A stretch of 64,000 bases of DNA from UBA11740 sp049273695 (GTDB lineage Bacteria; Acidobacteriota; Blastocatellia; Pyrinomonadales; Pyrinomonadaceae): positions 52,524-116,523 of the forward strand of contig JBASRE010000053.1 in the NCBI GenBank assembly GCA_049273695.1, given 5' to 3'. The notes below the pieces were generated by a model, which had not been told where the DNA came from, did no database searches, and saw only the letters and a list, made by a program, of their open reading frames with translations. Shown here one piece after another: positions 1 through 8,367 of the stretch. Within the stretch, counting starts at the first letter, position 1. Each line of letters starts with the position of its first letter. A program made the translations under genes and the position numbers.

Positions 1-547
1 GCGCCTCTGTAATACTCGCTATCGTCTTAAAACTTTCCCGAGGGATATCGAGTTGCTCGGGCAGACTATATTTCTCGCGCATCACCGCGAACACTTCACC
101 CAGCTTCACGGAATCAATGCCCAGATCCTCTTCCAACGCGGAATTCGGATCCAGGACTTCCAGCGGATAGCGAGTCACTTGCGCGAAAATCTCCTGAATC
201 GCTGGTACGCCGCCAAACCCGTTGTCCTTGGCACGGTGCCCGTTTCCTGATTTGGCTGCCACCGCGACAACGCCTGGCCCTTTAGCCAGGTAGTCCTGAA
301 GCGCCTCTGTGATACCGGCTATCGTCCTAAAACTTTCGCGAGGGATGTCTAGCTGCTCCGGTAACGCATACTGTTCGCGCAAGACTGCAAACACTTCGCC
401 CAGTTTTACGGAGTCGATTCCGAGATCCTCTTCCAGACCGGCGTTCGGATCGAGCACCTCCAGCGGATAACGCGTCACGCGCGCGAAGACGTCGCGGACG
501 CTGCTGCCGAGGTCGTTCATGACAGGCACTGCCGTTTGTGTATTCAC
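1..547 (-). CDS. Tandem acyl carrier protein, 3' end beyond window
   Basis: This open frame was read directly on the minus strand and continues past the left edge. It encodes at least two carrier-protein domains, each with the motif LEEDLGIDSVKLGEVFAV. The serine of GIDS, where 4'-phosphopantetheine attaches, is at residues 46 and 146. The two domains repeat with an exact 300-bp period and are joined by a Gly/Ala/Lys-rich linker. The GTG start overlaps the stop of the phosphopantetheinyl transferase gene, which suggests translational coupling; an ATG lies nine codons further in. Tandem carrier proteins are typical of polyunsaturated fatty acid synthases and related secondary lipid synthases, where they raise throughput. 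The growing chain of the neighbouring synthase is probably carried here. What follows the second domain cannot be seen. Confidence 0.9.
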   Translation of the reverse strand, partial: MNTQTAVPVMNDLGSSVRDVFARVTRYPLEVLDPNAGLEEDLGIDSVKLGEVFAVLREQYALPEQLDIPRESFRTIAGITEALQDYLAKGPGVVAVAAKSGNGHRAKDNGFGGVPAIQEIFAQVTRYPLEVLDPNSALEEDLGIDSVKLGEVFAVMREKYSLPEQLDIPRESFKTIASITEA

Positions 548-1368
548 TTCAGTACTCCATTGAGAGGATTAATAACGGTTAAGGTGAGGTTGCGCGTACC
601 GGTGACCGCAACCTGCAGCGGGATAACGCGGGCAGATTTTTTTACGGTCAACGTGAACAATGCAAACTGATTACTCAACGTATTGCGAAACCAAAACGAT
701 CCAAGATCGTTGACGCGAGGCAAGTCTTCGAGCTCAATTACGGGAAGATTCCAAATGCTGGTTTGCGTAAAGCAGCCGAGTTTTACGACCGATTCTTTGA
801 GCGTCCACAAGAAGTTGAAGAACCAGTACGACCTGGAAAATGCGCCGCTGGCCCAACGTCTTTCCGCATGGGAAAAGTTCACTCGATAGAATGCGGCGAC
901 CCGCGGCCCAGAGCCCTCAATGTCGATTGCCGTGGGCGCGCCGAATGTGAGTGACGCGCATGACACGCCGCCCGAATGCGACAAGGAAACGTTTTCCCGG
1001 CGAGCCTGCCCACACCAGACCAAGCTTGGTTTCGCTCCCTCAGTTACCACCTCGACCTGCTGATACATCCACGACGGATAAAGGCCAAGAACGTCTGCGG
1101 AAAGGTTTGTGAGCGTTGGCTTCCAGCCTGCAACTTGCGGTACGTGCGCGGTTTCCAGACGGTTGAGAAAAATGTATTTGGCCGCGAGGCGGCCCGCGAG
1201 CCATTCACTTTTTCGGGTGGGGCTGGGCAGAGACATGTACTTCGTTCGCTCGTCTGCGGACAGATAACAGGTGTAATCCTGGTTCTGTAATTCGCGCGAT
1301 TGCAGCGAGGCCACACGGCATTCCTCGCTGAGCGGCGGATTTGGCTTGCAGCTATGACCCGTGGCCAT
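544..1368 (-). CDS. Sfp-type 4'-phosphopantetheinyl transferase
   Basis: The enzyme transfers phosphopantetheine from coenzyme A to a serine of carrier proteins. The family signatures are visible in order: GRLAAK at residues 59-64, SLSHSGG around 129-134, AIDIEG around 147-152 with the metal-binding Asp and Glu, and WTLKESVVK at 188-196. The length of 274 residues is slightly above the usual 220-250. The ATG is preceded by GAGAGG six bases upstream and overlaps the end of the synthase gene by 17 bp, so the two are co-translated. The next gene encodes tandem carrier proteins, which are the obvious substrates. The pairing of a dedicated transferase with its own synthase and carrier gene is common in secondary lipid and polyketide clusters. 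Confidence 0.93.
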   Translation of the reverse strand: MATGHSCKPNPPLSEECRVASLQSRELQNQDYTCYLSADERTKYMSLPSPTRKSEWLAGRLAAKYIFLNRLETAHVPQVAGWKPTLTNLSADVLGLYPSWMYQQVEVVTEGAKPSLVWCGQARRENVSLSHSGGVSCASLTFGAPTAIDIEGSGPRVAAFYRVNFSHAERRWASGAFSRSYWFFNFLWTLKESVVKLGCFTQTSIWNLPVIELEDLPRVNDLGSFWFRNTLSNQFALFTLTVKKSARVIPLQVAVTGTRNLTLTVINPLNGVLK

Positions 1369-4300
1369 TTCTTACCTCTCCGAATCTTCGGCATACTCCG
1401 CGTTCGACAAAAAGAAGGGCGTTTCCGTTAGCATCGATAGCCGCGACCGGACCCATGTGGAGTAGTTCTCCGTCCGGGCGCGGATTCACGCCGAAGAAAG
1501 TCACCCGGCCGGCCAACTTCGAGATATCGAAGTCGGCAAAATCGAAATACACTTTCATTACCTCGCACGCCTCGGGCACAAAGACCGTCAACGAGTCGTC
1601 ATGCGGCCGCTGGATCACACCGAATCTCATCAGCGAATCCATCAGCACCACCTTGGAGAGCATTGAGCGAGATTCGCGGCCTGAGCCATTGAGATCCGCA
1701 AACTTGAAATCAGCCCTCCGCCGGTCTGGGCCAATAACCAGGTTGTCCATCGCGTCAAACGGCCCACTTAGACAAATCGGAGATCCTTCGAGAGGGTACG
1801 GATCAACCGAGCGCCGCCCTTCAAATCCATTCACGTCGGGCAACCTGCGCAGCGGCAGGCCAGTGGCCGACATTCTCACCAGACTGTCGTGTTGCAGAAT
1901 GTCCTTCTGGAGGACGACTCCACTGTCGTGAATAAAGTCTGACAGGACACTGACCTTGACGACCGTTTCGCGATCGTCCTCGGAAACAATTCGTGATTCG
2001 GTCCGGAATTTTGTCTTCCGGTGAGCGTAGACTTTTATGAACTTGCGGAAAAACGCTTGTTCGAAAGAAATTATTTTCAAGTTGGGTCGAAGTTGGAAAG
2101 CTGCTTGGGCGACGATATCGATGATCAGGGCTCCCGGCAGCGTCGGAACTCCCCCTACAAGATGGTTGACCAGGTAGGGCGCGCTATCAACTGAGATCTC
2201 TCTCTCGGTGACACGCGAGTCGCGCTTGCCGTTTGGCGATGCAGATGCGCGCGGCAGCACTTTCGCAGGCGCAGTCTGAATCGCGACCTTGTAGTAATCG
2301 ATTTCGCCGTCGGCCAGCAAAACATTGGTCGAGTTGGCCGGGGCACCGTTCATCATCGCGGAAAATATTTGTTGTCCTTCTTCCTTGGTGACCCCTCTAA
2401 GCCGACGCGCGGCAGCCAGCGCAGCGAATTCGGAATCGCGGGTCATGCCAATCCCCGCCCAACCAAGCCACGCCATGGACGACCAGTGAGCGGCTTCGTC
2501 GCGCGAATTCATACAAGCAGCAATCCGCGACATCGCTTCGTTAGCAGCGCCGTAATCCGGTTGGCCATCATTACCCATGTAGCTGAATGCCGAAGTGAGG
2601 ATATGGAAATGGGTTGGCCGGCCGGCGCCATACTTCTTGCAGGCCTTGTACAGATGGCTTAGGCCGTCCAGTTTCGTAGCAATGATTCTCCGAAAGCTGG
2701 AAAGACTTTTCTTGCTCAGGGCCGTCGAGACTTGAATGCCGGCGCCGTGCAGCACCAGATCGACTCGTCCATGTTTTCGATAAATATCGTCAACCAGTTT
2801 GTCGATGGCCGTTTCGCTGGTTATGTCCACACTTTGATATTCATACTTCCCGCCAATCGCTCGTAATCGTTTCCCGCCTTGGACCACTTCATTCGCGGCC
2901 CGGTAGGACAAATACTCTCGTTTCAGGTCCGTAATCTTCTTGCCTTTGTTTTGGGCGAGTTGGTCCTTATAAAACTGCGGCTCATAGTCCTGGAAAGCCT
3001 GCTCATCCATGTCCAGAACACTCTCAGGCGCCAAAGCAGGATCCGTGCGACCCAAGGCAATTACTCGACAGCCAAATCTCCTGAGTAACTCTTCAACCAG
3101 GACCGCGGTGACACCTCTGGCTCCACCGGTGGCGATAACTACCGAGTCTGAATTGAGGAAGGGCGAATCATCTTTGGCCAGACTTTCGACTGGCGCGAGC
3201 GTGAAGATGCTACGCGCGCCTTCTTTGTAACAGACCTCGACCTCGCGTCCGGTCTGGCCAAGCTCCAACTCGACCTGATGTAGCGCCTTGTACAAATTGA
3301 TCTCATCAGTATTGATGGCACGACAGACAGGACCATCCAATTCCCTCGAAAGGGATTTCATAAAACCTGATGCCAGACCGGTGTATGGATCGACCTGGCC
3401 GTTTTTATACGCACCCTGGCAGACGGTGATTATCGGAATGTTCCGGCTCTGAATTTTTTCGTAGCCTTGGCGGCATACCGCGAACAATAGGTCGAGCCAG
3501 CGGAGCTCTTCCTCAGAATTGTTTACCAGGAGCGCTTCCTTGGCGTGCTCCTCTAAATTTTTCAAGGCAATCACGACATCGAACTCGAGGCCGGCCAACT
3601 CACGCAAAGAACGCTGAAGACTGTCTTCAGAAGCAAGTTCTAACTTCAGAGATTTCGCCAGTTGGGCACCGCCGGCGTGAATCACGTTGTACTCAAACGG
3701 CGCAAGGGCTCCCGAGCTTTCGAGCGCCGACCAGCGCTCGGGCTGATCAGTGACGAATAGGATTTTCCGGCCCTTTAGAATTTGGGCTTCGCCCGTTGCC
3801 GGGGCGGGCTCAAGTTGCGGCGTGTAATAACGTATTGGCGTCCCCTGCACGTATGCGTAAGCGCGCAAGTTAGCCGGTGCTGGTTCATTTGCTGGCAGAG
3901 ACGCAGGCTTAGAGACGGGCGTCGGCTGTTTTGGCGGCGAAGACGTCGGATTAAAGATCAACCGCCGGCGTGGCCCGCCATTATTGCCATTCTGTCTAAC
4001 CAGACAGCGTACATTCTTTTCGTGGGCTTGCCGCACGGCCTTTACGATCTCCGGCGCTCCCTGGGCCCCTTTGTAATTCAGCTTGGGATTTACTTCGGAT
4101 ATCTCTTCATCCGCCGCATCATTGTTCGCCTCTGCGTCAGACCAACTCAGAATACTCAGCACCGGTAATCCCTCTCGGCGTGCCATTTCGACGGTAGTTA
4201 GCGCCAATAGGAAAACGGCTTCCGCCTCGCTTTCGTTGGTGCCATTGGCGGCGTTGATTCCTCCGGCCAGCACGATCCGGCAGTCGTCGTGCGCGAGCAG

Positions 4301-7300
4301 TTGGCAAGCAATACGCACAGCTTGCACCGACGAATGCTTACCCATGTTGATGACGATGTTTGGTCCATTGAGATCGAACATGTTGGCGATTCGGCCGGCG
4401 GTAACATTGGGCATCAATCCCGGCAACGAATAAGGACCGGAGGGAACATTGCGAGCTCGAATTTGCTCCACCAATTTGTCGAGCACGCGATTGAGATCGG
4501 CATTTGAGAGAGTGCTGTTCTCGCAAGTAGCCAGGACTTGCCGCCGCAACCGATCAATAAAGATCCTTTCGTTGGCCCGCACCCCGCGTTCGGTCTTCGA
4601 TTCGAGTCCCAACACCACGCCCATGCGATTCTTGAAGCGCGCCCAGTCAGGCAAGGCGTCAAGTACTTTCTCCCCGGCAAGGGCCGCCAGGTATTGGCTG
4701 GCGTCCATGTGATCGGTGACGTCAGGAAGCAGCATCTTTTTGGCGGGCAAGTGCAGCGATTTCCTGCTGAAGCGCAATTCCGACGTCGGCTCGGTCGTCA
4801 TCGATCCGGCGGCGCCGGGAAACAAGCTGCCAAAACCAACCACTGCCAGTTCCTGCGGGCGCGTGCCTGTAATCTTCAAGTTCGCGCAGAGATTTCGGTG
4901 ATAGAGATCGTCGAAGGCTTCCAATATCAGGTGCGCATTGGTCCCGCCGAACCCGAAACCATTGATGGCGGCGCGGCGTGGGTGAGGCGCGATATTCTCA
5001 GGCCAGGGATAAGAACGCTCGCTGATTGTGAACTGTGAATGTTCGACGTCGATTTCCGGACTGGGTGAAACGTAGTTGTATTGCCTGGGAATTACGTTCG
5101 CTTCAAACGCTTTGCATATTTTGATCAGCGAAGCCACACCGGCGGTCCAACCAGTGTGCCCAACCAAAGCTTTTACACTTCCCAATTCAATGCGCGGCGA
5201 CTCTGGTTTCCGCTTCATTGCCTGTTTCAGCGCGTTGAACTCGACGGCGTCGCCGACGATAGTGGCCGTGGCGTGAGCCTCGACGTACTGGATGGTCTCA
5301 GTGTCGATGCCAGAGGATTCGTAGGCATGCTCAATTGCCAGGCTCTGGCCTTTTACCTGCGGCACGTTGATGGAAGGGCTGCGGCCATCGCTGGACAAAC
5401 CGATGCCTCTGATGACCGCCAGAATTCGATCGCCCTGACTGAGAGCGTCGGGCAATCGCTTGAGTATCACTACGCCCGCTCCATCGCCGAAGACGACACC
5501 GTCTGCGGAAGCGTCGAAAGGCCGGCTCTCGCGTTGCGCCAGTCCCCTGAATTGCGCAAATAGCGTGTTGTTCGCAGGGCCTGGGGCAAAGACGCCGCCA
5601 GTGACGGCCATGTCGCACTCGCCATCCTGCAGACTCTTGACTCCGAGATAGGTTGAATAAAGAGAGGAAGAGCAGGCAGTATCAACGACGTAACTTGGGG
5701 TTTCCTGGCCCAGCAACGTTTCAATCACACTTTTATAAGTTTTGTATTGAGTAAGCTCGCGCGCGTTTCCGTGCTTAGGACTTAAGATTTGTTCGAGCGT
5801 GACGCCAAAAGCGCGACGAAGATCTTCCGGCTCGTCGATGGTTTCCAGCAGTGTTTGCAAGCTTCCCAGGAACAGGGCATCGTCATATTCCTTTGAGCCA
5901 TCCTCTGTCCCACCAAGTATGCACACCTTGCTGATGCCCGTCGGTGGGGCTTTCAATCGTGAAATGCTTTGCGCTAGCGCGAGACTGAGAAGCTTCTGCC
6001 CGTTAGTAAGTCCATCAAACTGTTCTTTGCTGTAAGCGGCCGAGAGCAGCGCGCTTTCGTAAGGCGGATCAACGATGCTGCCATGCAGAAGGGTGTAAGT
6101 CTTGTCGGGGATGATTTTGACCTGGGAACCTTCGGTGCCAGCCAGAAAGTCACTGGCGGAGGAGGGATCAACCTCAGCGAGATTTGATACGCCGGACACG
6201 CCATTCAAGATGTTCGACCAATATTCCTCGGGGTTGAATGCGCCTGGCAGAACGCAGCCCACCGACACGATGGCGATCGGAATTTCAGTGCATTCTTCGC
6301 GCGCCAATTCATCTCGCAGTTGAGGATTGCTCGCTCGACGCGCCCTCAGGGGATCGTTGCCATTCGAATCTGAAGCCGCGGTTATGGAGGATTCCCGGGC
6401 CGGTGGCGGATCTTCTGATGGCCGCGAATGACTGTCTGAAACGGGTTTGGATGAGGCCGCCACCTGTGAAACCGGAACCGCGGGCACCGCACTTGATCGA
6501 TCATTGGGGGAGACACTGCTGGTTGAGGATCGAGCTTCGCGCTCGGTAACACTCGGTTGAGTTGAGACCTGTTTGAGAAGCTGCGCAGCGTCTTCAACGA
6601 GACGAGACATGTCCTGGGCGACCAACGATAGCTTCTCCAACACTTGTGCCGCACTCCTGCTCGTCGGTGTGGCGCCTGCCTCGTTTGTCGCCGGTGTGAT
6701 TTCCTTCTTTACGAAATCGACGTCCAGCAACTTCAGCAGTCCCTCTTTCAGACTTCCGTCCACCGGTGTGATTGCCACCGTTTCTATCTCAGAAAGCTTG
6801 TCCGGCAGGTTCTGGGCAATCAGTCGGGAGACGATATTTCCAGCTCCGCATTCGATGAAAGTTCGATAGCCACTTCGGTAAAGAGTCTCGACCACTTTTT
6901 TGAAATCAAGCGGGCGAACGAATTGTGACGAGAGTATTTGCGGAAGATCGAGACCCGGCGAATAGAGCATCCCCTCCATGCAAAGGTAGACGGGAATTCT
7001 TGCCGGCCGGAAATCATATGCCTCCAGCGCGGTTCGAAAAGGGACGACCGCCCGATTGAGAAATGACGAGTGATATGGATATCTGCTCTTCAGCGGCGTC
7101 AGCGAGACGCCCTGTCGGTTTAATACGTCGCGGAGCGCTTCCAATTCCGCAGACTTGCCTGATATGACCGTCTGACGCGGAAGGTTGATGACCGATACTT
7201 CTATGGAATTATTTCCGAGCTCTTCCAGGTAACCGCGGGCTCGCGTCAAATCGCATGACACTGCAGCCATCGTTCCAGGTTCCGCCATCGACTGCAGCGC

Positions 7301-7693
7301 CAGGACACGATCGCAAACGATTCTCAATCCCGTTTCAATGGAGTAGACCCCGGCGGTGGCCAGTGCCGCTAACTCACCAAAGCTGTGACCCACGAGCAGG
7401 GCGGGTCTCAGGCCGGACTCAATCAAAATCTTCGCGACTAACACCTCAGTCAGATAAATCCCAATCTGATCGAGGTTGGGGCAAGCGTTCAGTCGCTCGT
7501 CATGTTGTTCCTTGGATGTGGCAGTAACTAGCGAAAGGAAGTCAGCCTTGAGGAGGTCCCGGGCGACCGTGTTTGCCTCATGAAAGTAAGACACAGTTTG
7601 AGGATAAGCGTTATAGAGTTCGCGCAGGACTTCGAAGGAATACGAGCCTTGACCCGGAAAGGTGAAGGTTATTCCTGGATCTGTTTCTGCCAT
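1352..7693 (-). CDS. Multidomain polyketide/fatty acid synthase (AT-KS-pseudoKS-KR-DH)
   Basis: A 2113-residue iterative-type synthase. From the N-terminus: acyltransferase (about 8-305) with GHSFGE, nucleophile Ser104; a long Ser/Pro linker; ketosynthase (about 475-930) with VDTACSSS (Cys674), EAHATAT (His807) and VGHTG (His846); a shortened second ketosynthase-like region (about 950-1190) in which the Cys position is Lys (GKHSS, about 1119) and the His motifs are absent; a ketoreductase (about 1280-1790) with ATGGARGV and a PDYGAANE active-site Tyr segment; and a double-hotdog dehydratase (from about 1850) with NHLVGGVPTLPG and LMDSLMRF. There is no internal carrier domain or enoylreductase. 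The ATG is chosen because GGAG lies eight bases upstream; a GTG three codons earlier is also open. The domain content resembles PUFA synthase or heterocyst-glycolipid-type enzymes, with the acyltransferase unusually at the front. The product is unknown. Confidence 0.93.
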   Translation of the reverse strand: MAETDPGITFTFPGQGSYSFEVLRELYNAYPQTVSYFHEANTVARDLLKADFLSLVTATSKEQHDERLNACPNLDQIGIYLTEVLVAKILIESGLRPALLVGHSFGELAALATAGVYSIETGLRIVCDRVLALQSMAEPGTMAAVSCDLTRARGYLEELGNNSIEVSVINLPRQTVISGKSAELEALRDVLNRQGVSLTPLKSRYPYHSSFLNRAVVPFRTALEAYDFRPARIPVYLCMEGMLYSPGLDLPQILSSQFVRPLDFKKVVETLYRSGYRTFIECGAGNIVSRLIAQNLPDKLSEIETVAITPVDGSLKEGLLKLLDVDFVKKEITPATNEAGATPTSRSAAQVLEKLSLVAQDMSRLVEDAAQLLKQVSTQPSVTEREARSSTSSVSPNDRSSAVPAVPVSQVAASSKPVSDSHSRPSEDPPPARESSITAASDSNGNDPLRARRASNPQLRDELAREECTEIPIAIVSVGCVLPGAFNPEEYWSNILNGVSGVSNLAEVDPSSASDFLAGTEGSQVKIIPDKTYTLLHGSIVDPPYESALLSAAYSKEQFDGLTNGQKLLSLALAQSISRLKAPPTGISKVCILGGTEDGSKEYDDALFLGSLQTLLETIDEPEDLRRAFGVTLEQILSPKHGNARELTQYKTYKSVIETLLGQETPSYVVDTACSSSLYSTYLGVKSLQDGECDMAVTGGVFAPGPANNTLFAQFRGLAQRESRPFDASADGVVFGDGAGVVILKRLPDALSQGDRILAVIRGIGLSSDGRSPSINVPQVKGQSLAIEHAYESSGIDTETIQYVEAHATATIVGDAVEFNALKQAMKRKPESPRIELGSVKALVGHTGWTAGVASLIKICKAFEANVIPRQYNYVSPSPEIDVEHSQFTISERSYPWPENIAPHPRRAAINGFGFGGTNAHLILEAFDDLYHRNLCANLKITGTRPQELAVVGFGSLFPGAAGSMTTEPTSELRFSRKSLHLPAKKMLLPDVTDHMDASQYLAALAGEKVLDALPDWARFKNRMGVVLGLESKTERGVRANERIFIDRLRRQVLATCENSTLSNADLNRVLDKLVEQIRARNVPSGPYSLPGLMPNVTAGRIANMFDLNGPNIVINMGKHSSVQAVRIACQLLAHDDCRIVLAGGINAANGTNESEAEAVFLLALTTVEMARREGLPVLSILSWSDAEANNDAADEEISEVNPKLNYKGAQGAPEIVKAVRQAHEKNVRCLVRQNGNNGGPRRRLIFNPTSSPPKQPTPVSKPASLPANEPAPANLRAYAYVQGTPIRYYTPQLEPAPATGEAQILKGRKILFVTDQPERWSALESSGALAPFEYNVIHAGGAQLAKSLKLELASEDSLQRSLRELAGLEFDVVIALKNLEEHAKEALLVNNSEEELRWLDLLFAVCRQGYEKIQSRNIPIITVCQGAYKNGQVDPYTGLASGFMKSLSRELDGPVCRAINTDEINLYKALHQVELELGQTGREVEVCYKEGARSIFTLAPVESLAKDDSPFLNSDSVVIATGGARGVTAVLVEELLRRFGCRVIALGRTDPALAPESVLDMDEQAFQDYEPQFYKDQLAQNKGKKITDLKREYLSYRAANEVVQGGKRLRAIGGKYEYQSVDITSETAIDKLVDDIYRKHGRVDLVLHGAGIQVSTALSKKSLSSFRRIIATKLDGLSHLYKACKKYGAGRPTHFHILTSAFSYMGNDGQPDYGAANEAMSRIAACMNSRDEAAHWSSMAWLGWAGIGMTRDSEFAALAAARRLRGVTKEEGQQIFSAMMNGAPANSTNVLLADGEIDYYKVAIQTAPAKVLPRASASPNGKRDSRVTEREISVDSAPYLVNHLVGGVPTLPGALIIDIVAQAAFQLRPNLKIISFEQAFFRKFIKVYAHRKTKFRTESRIVSEDDRETVVKVSVLSDFIHDSGVVLQKDILQHDSLVRMSATGLPLRRLPDVNGFEGRRSVDPYPLEGSPICLSGPFDAMDNLVIGPDRRRADFKFADLNGSGRESRSMLSKVVLMDSLMRFGVIQRPHDDSLTVFVPEACEVMKVYFDFADFDISKLAGRVTFFGVNPRPDGELLHMGPVAAIDANGNALLFVERGVCRRFGEVRNGHGS

Positions 7694-7722
7694 GGAGGAC
7701 ACTCCAATTGCTCTTGACGACT

Positions 7723-8355
7723 TCAGAAACTGAACTCATTCAGGTTCTCGTCTACCAACTTGGGATAAGCCGACTCGCGCGGTGAGTTTGCAATTCTCTC
7801 GCCCAGACGGCGGACTGATTCGGGAAATATGCGTTTGATCTCTCGGCTACCGAGCATGACTCGTTCAACGAAGGAAGGACTCTTGAGTTCTTCCAGTAAA
7901 CTGAACTTACCGTCGCCATTCATGTACGGCGTCACCATCGGCGGAGCGGGCACCATCTCATGCGTATCCTTGTGAATCGTTAGCATGGTCTGAAAGCCGC
8001 AGGAAACTGGCTCGCCGCGGTGGTCCATGACGCGGAAACAAAGTCGCACCGTACAAAGTGTGGGATCCTCATAAGTCATCAAGATCGCCACTTTCTGGCC
8101 CAACCCAACCGGCGCCAGGTTGAGGCTGTATGCTTCGCGGGTCAGCACCAGCACATCTTTAAGCTGCTCTTGCCAGGCGTGCTGCCCGTTTACCTTCGTT
8201 TCAAAGAGCACCGTCTCACGAGCGATATTCTGGAACTTAAAATTAGACATGTAATGCTGTGAGCCATAGGCCATCGTGTCGTGAAACAGGACCTGGTACT
8301 GCATTCCAAAATAACCCATGAGATATTCGGCACTCGCGCACGCGACGCGGATCAC
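7723..8355 (-). CDS. Hotdog-fold protein, probable thioesterase of the synthase cluster
   Basis: A 210-residue protein with the sequence HDTMAYGSQHYMSNFKFQ near the N-terminus, a pattern seen in hotdog-fold thioesterases and related proteins of iterative polyketide clusters (enediyne TEBC-like or 4-hydroxybenzoyl-CoA thioesterase-like). It sits 12 bp after the kinase gene and 29 bp before the synthase gene on the same strand, so it is almost certainly in the same transcript. A role in releasing or checking the acyl chain is inferred from context. The start is uncertain: GTG at the given position, or ATG 12 or 17 codons inside, none with a strong ribosome binding site. No family assignment more precise than hotdog is claimed. 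Confidence 0.7.
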   Translation of the reverse strand: MIRVACASAEYLMGYFGMQYQVLFHDTMAYGSQHYMSNFKFQNIARETVLFETKVNGQHAWQEQLKDVLVLTREAYSLNLAPVGLGQKVAILMTYEDPTLCTVRLCFRVMDHRGEPVSCGFQTMLTIHKDTHEMVPAPPMVTPYMNGDGKFSLLEELKSPSFVERVMLGSREIKRIFPESVRRLGERIANSPRESAYPKLVDENLNEFSF

Positions 8356-8367
8356 GCGAGGCTGTTG

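Noticed and set aside
4538..5563. Open plus-strand frames of 160-170 codons inside the synthase gene
   Set aside because: They run antisense to catalytic ketosynthase motifs and have no family signature or ribosome binding site.
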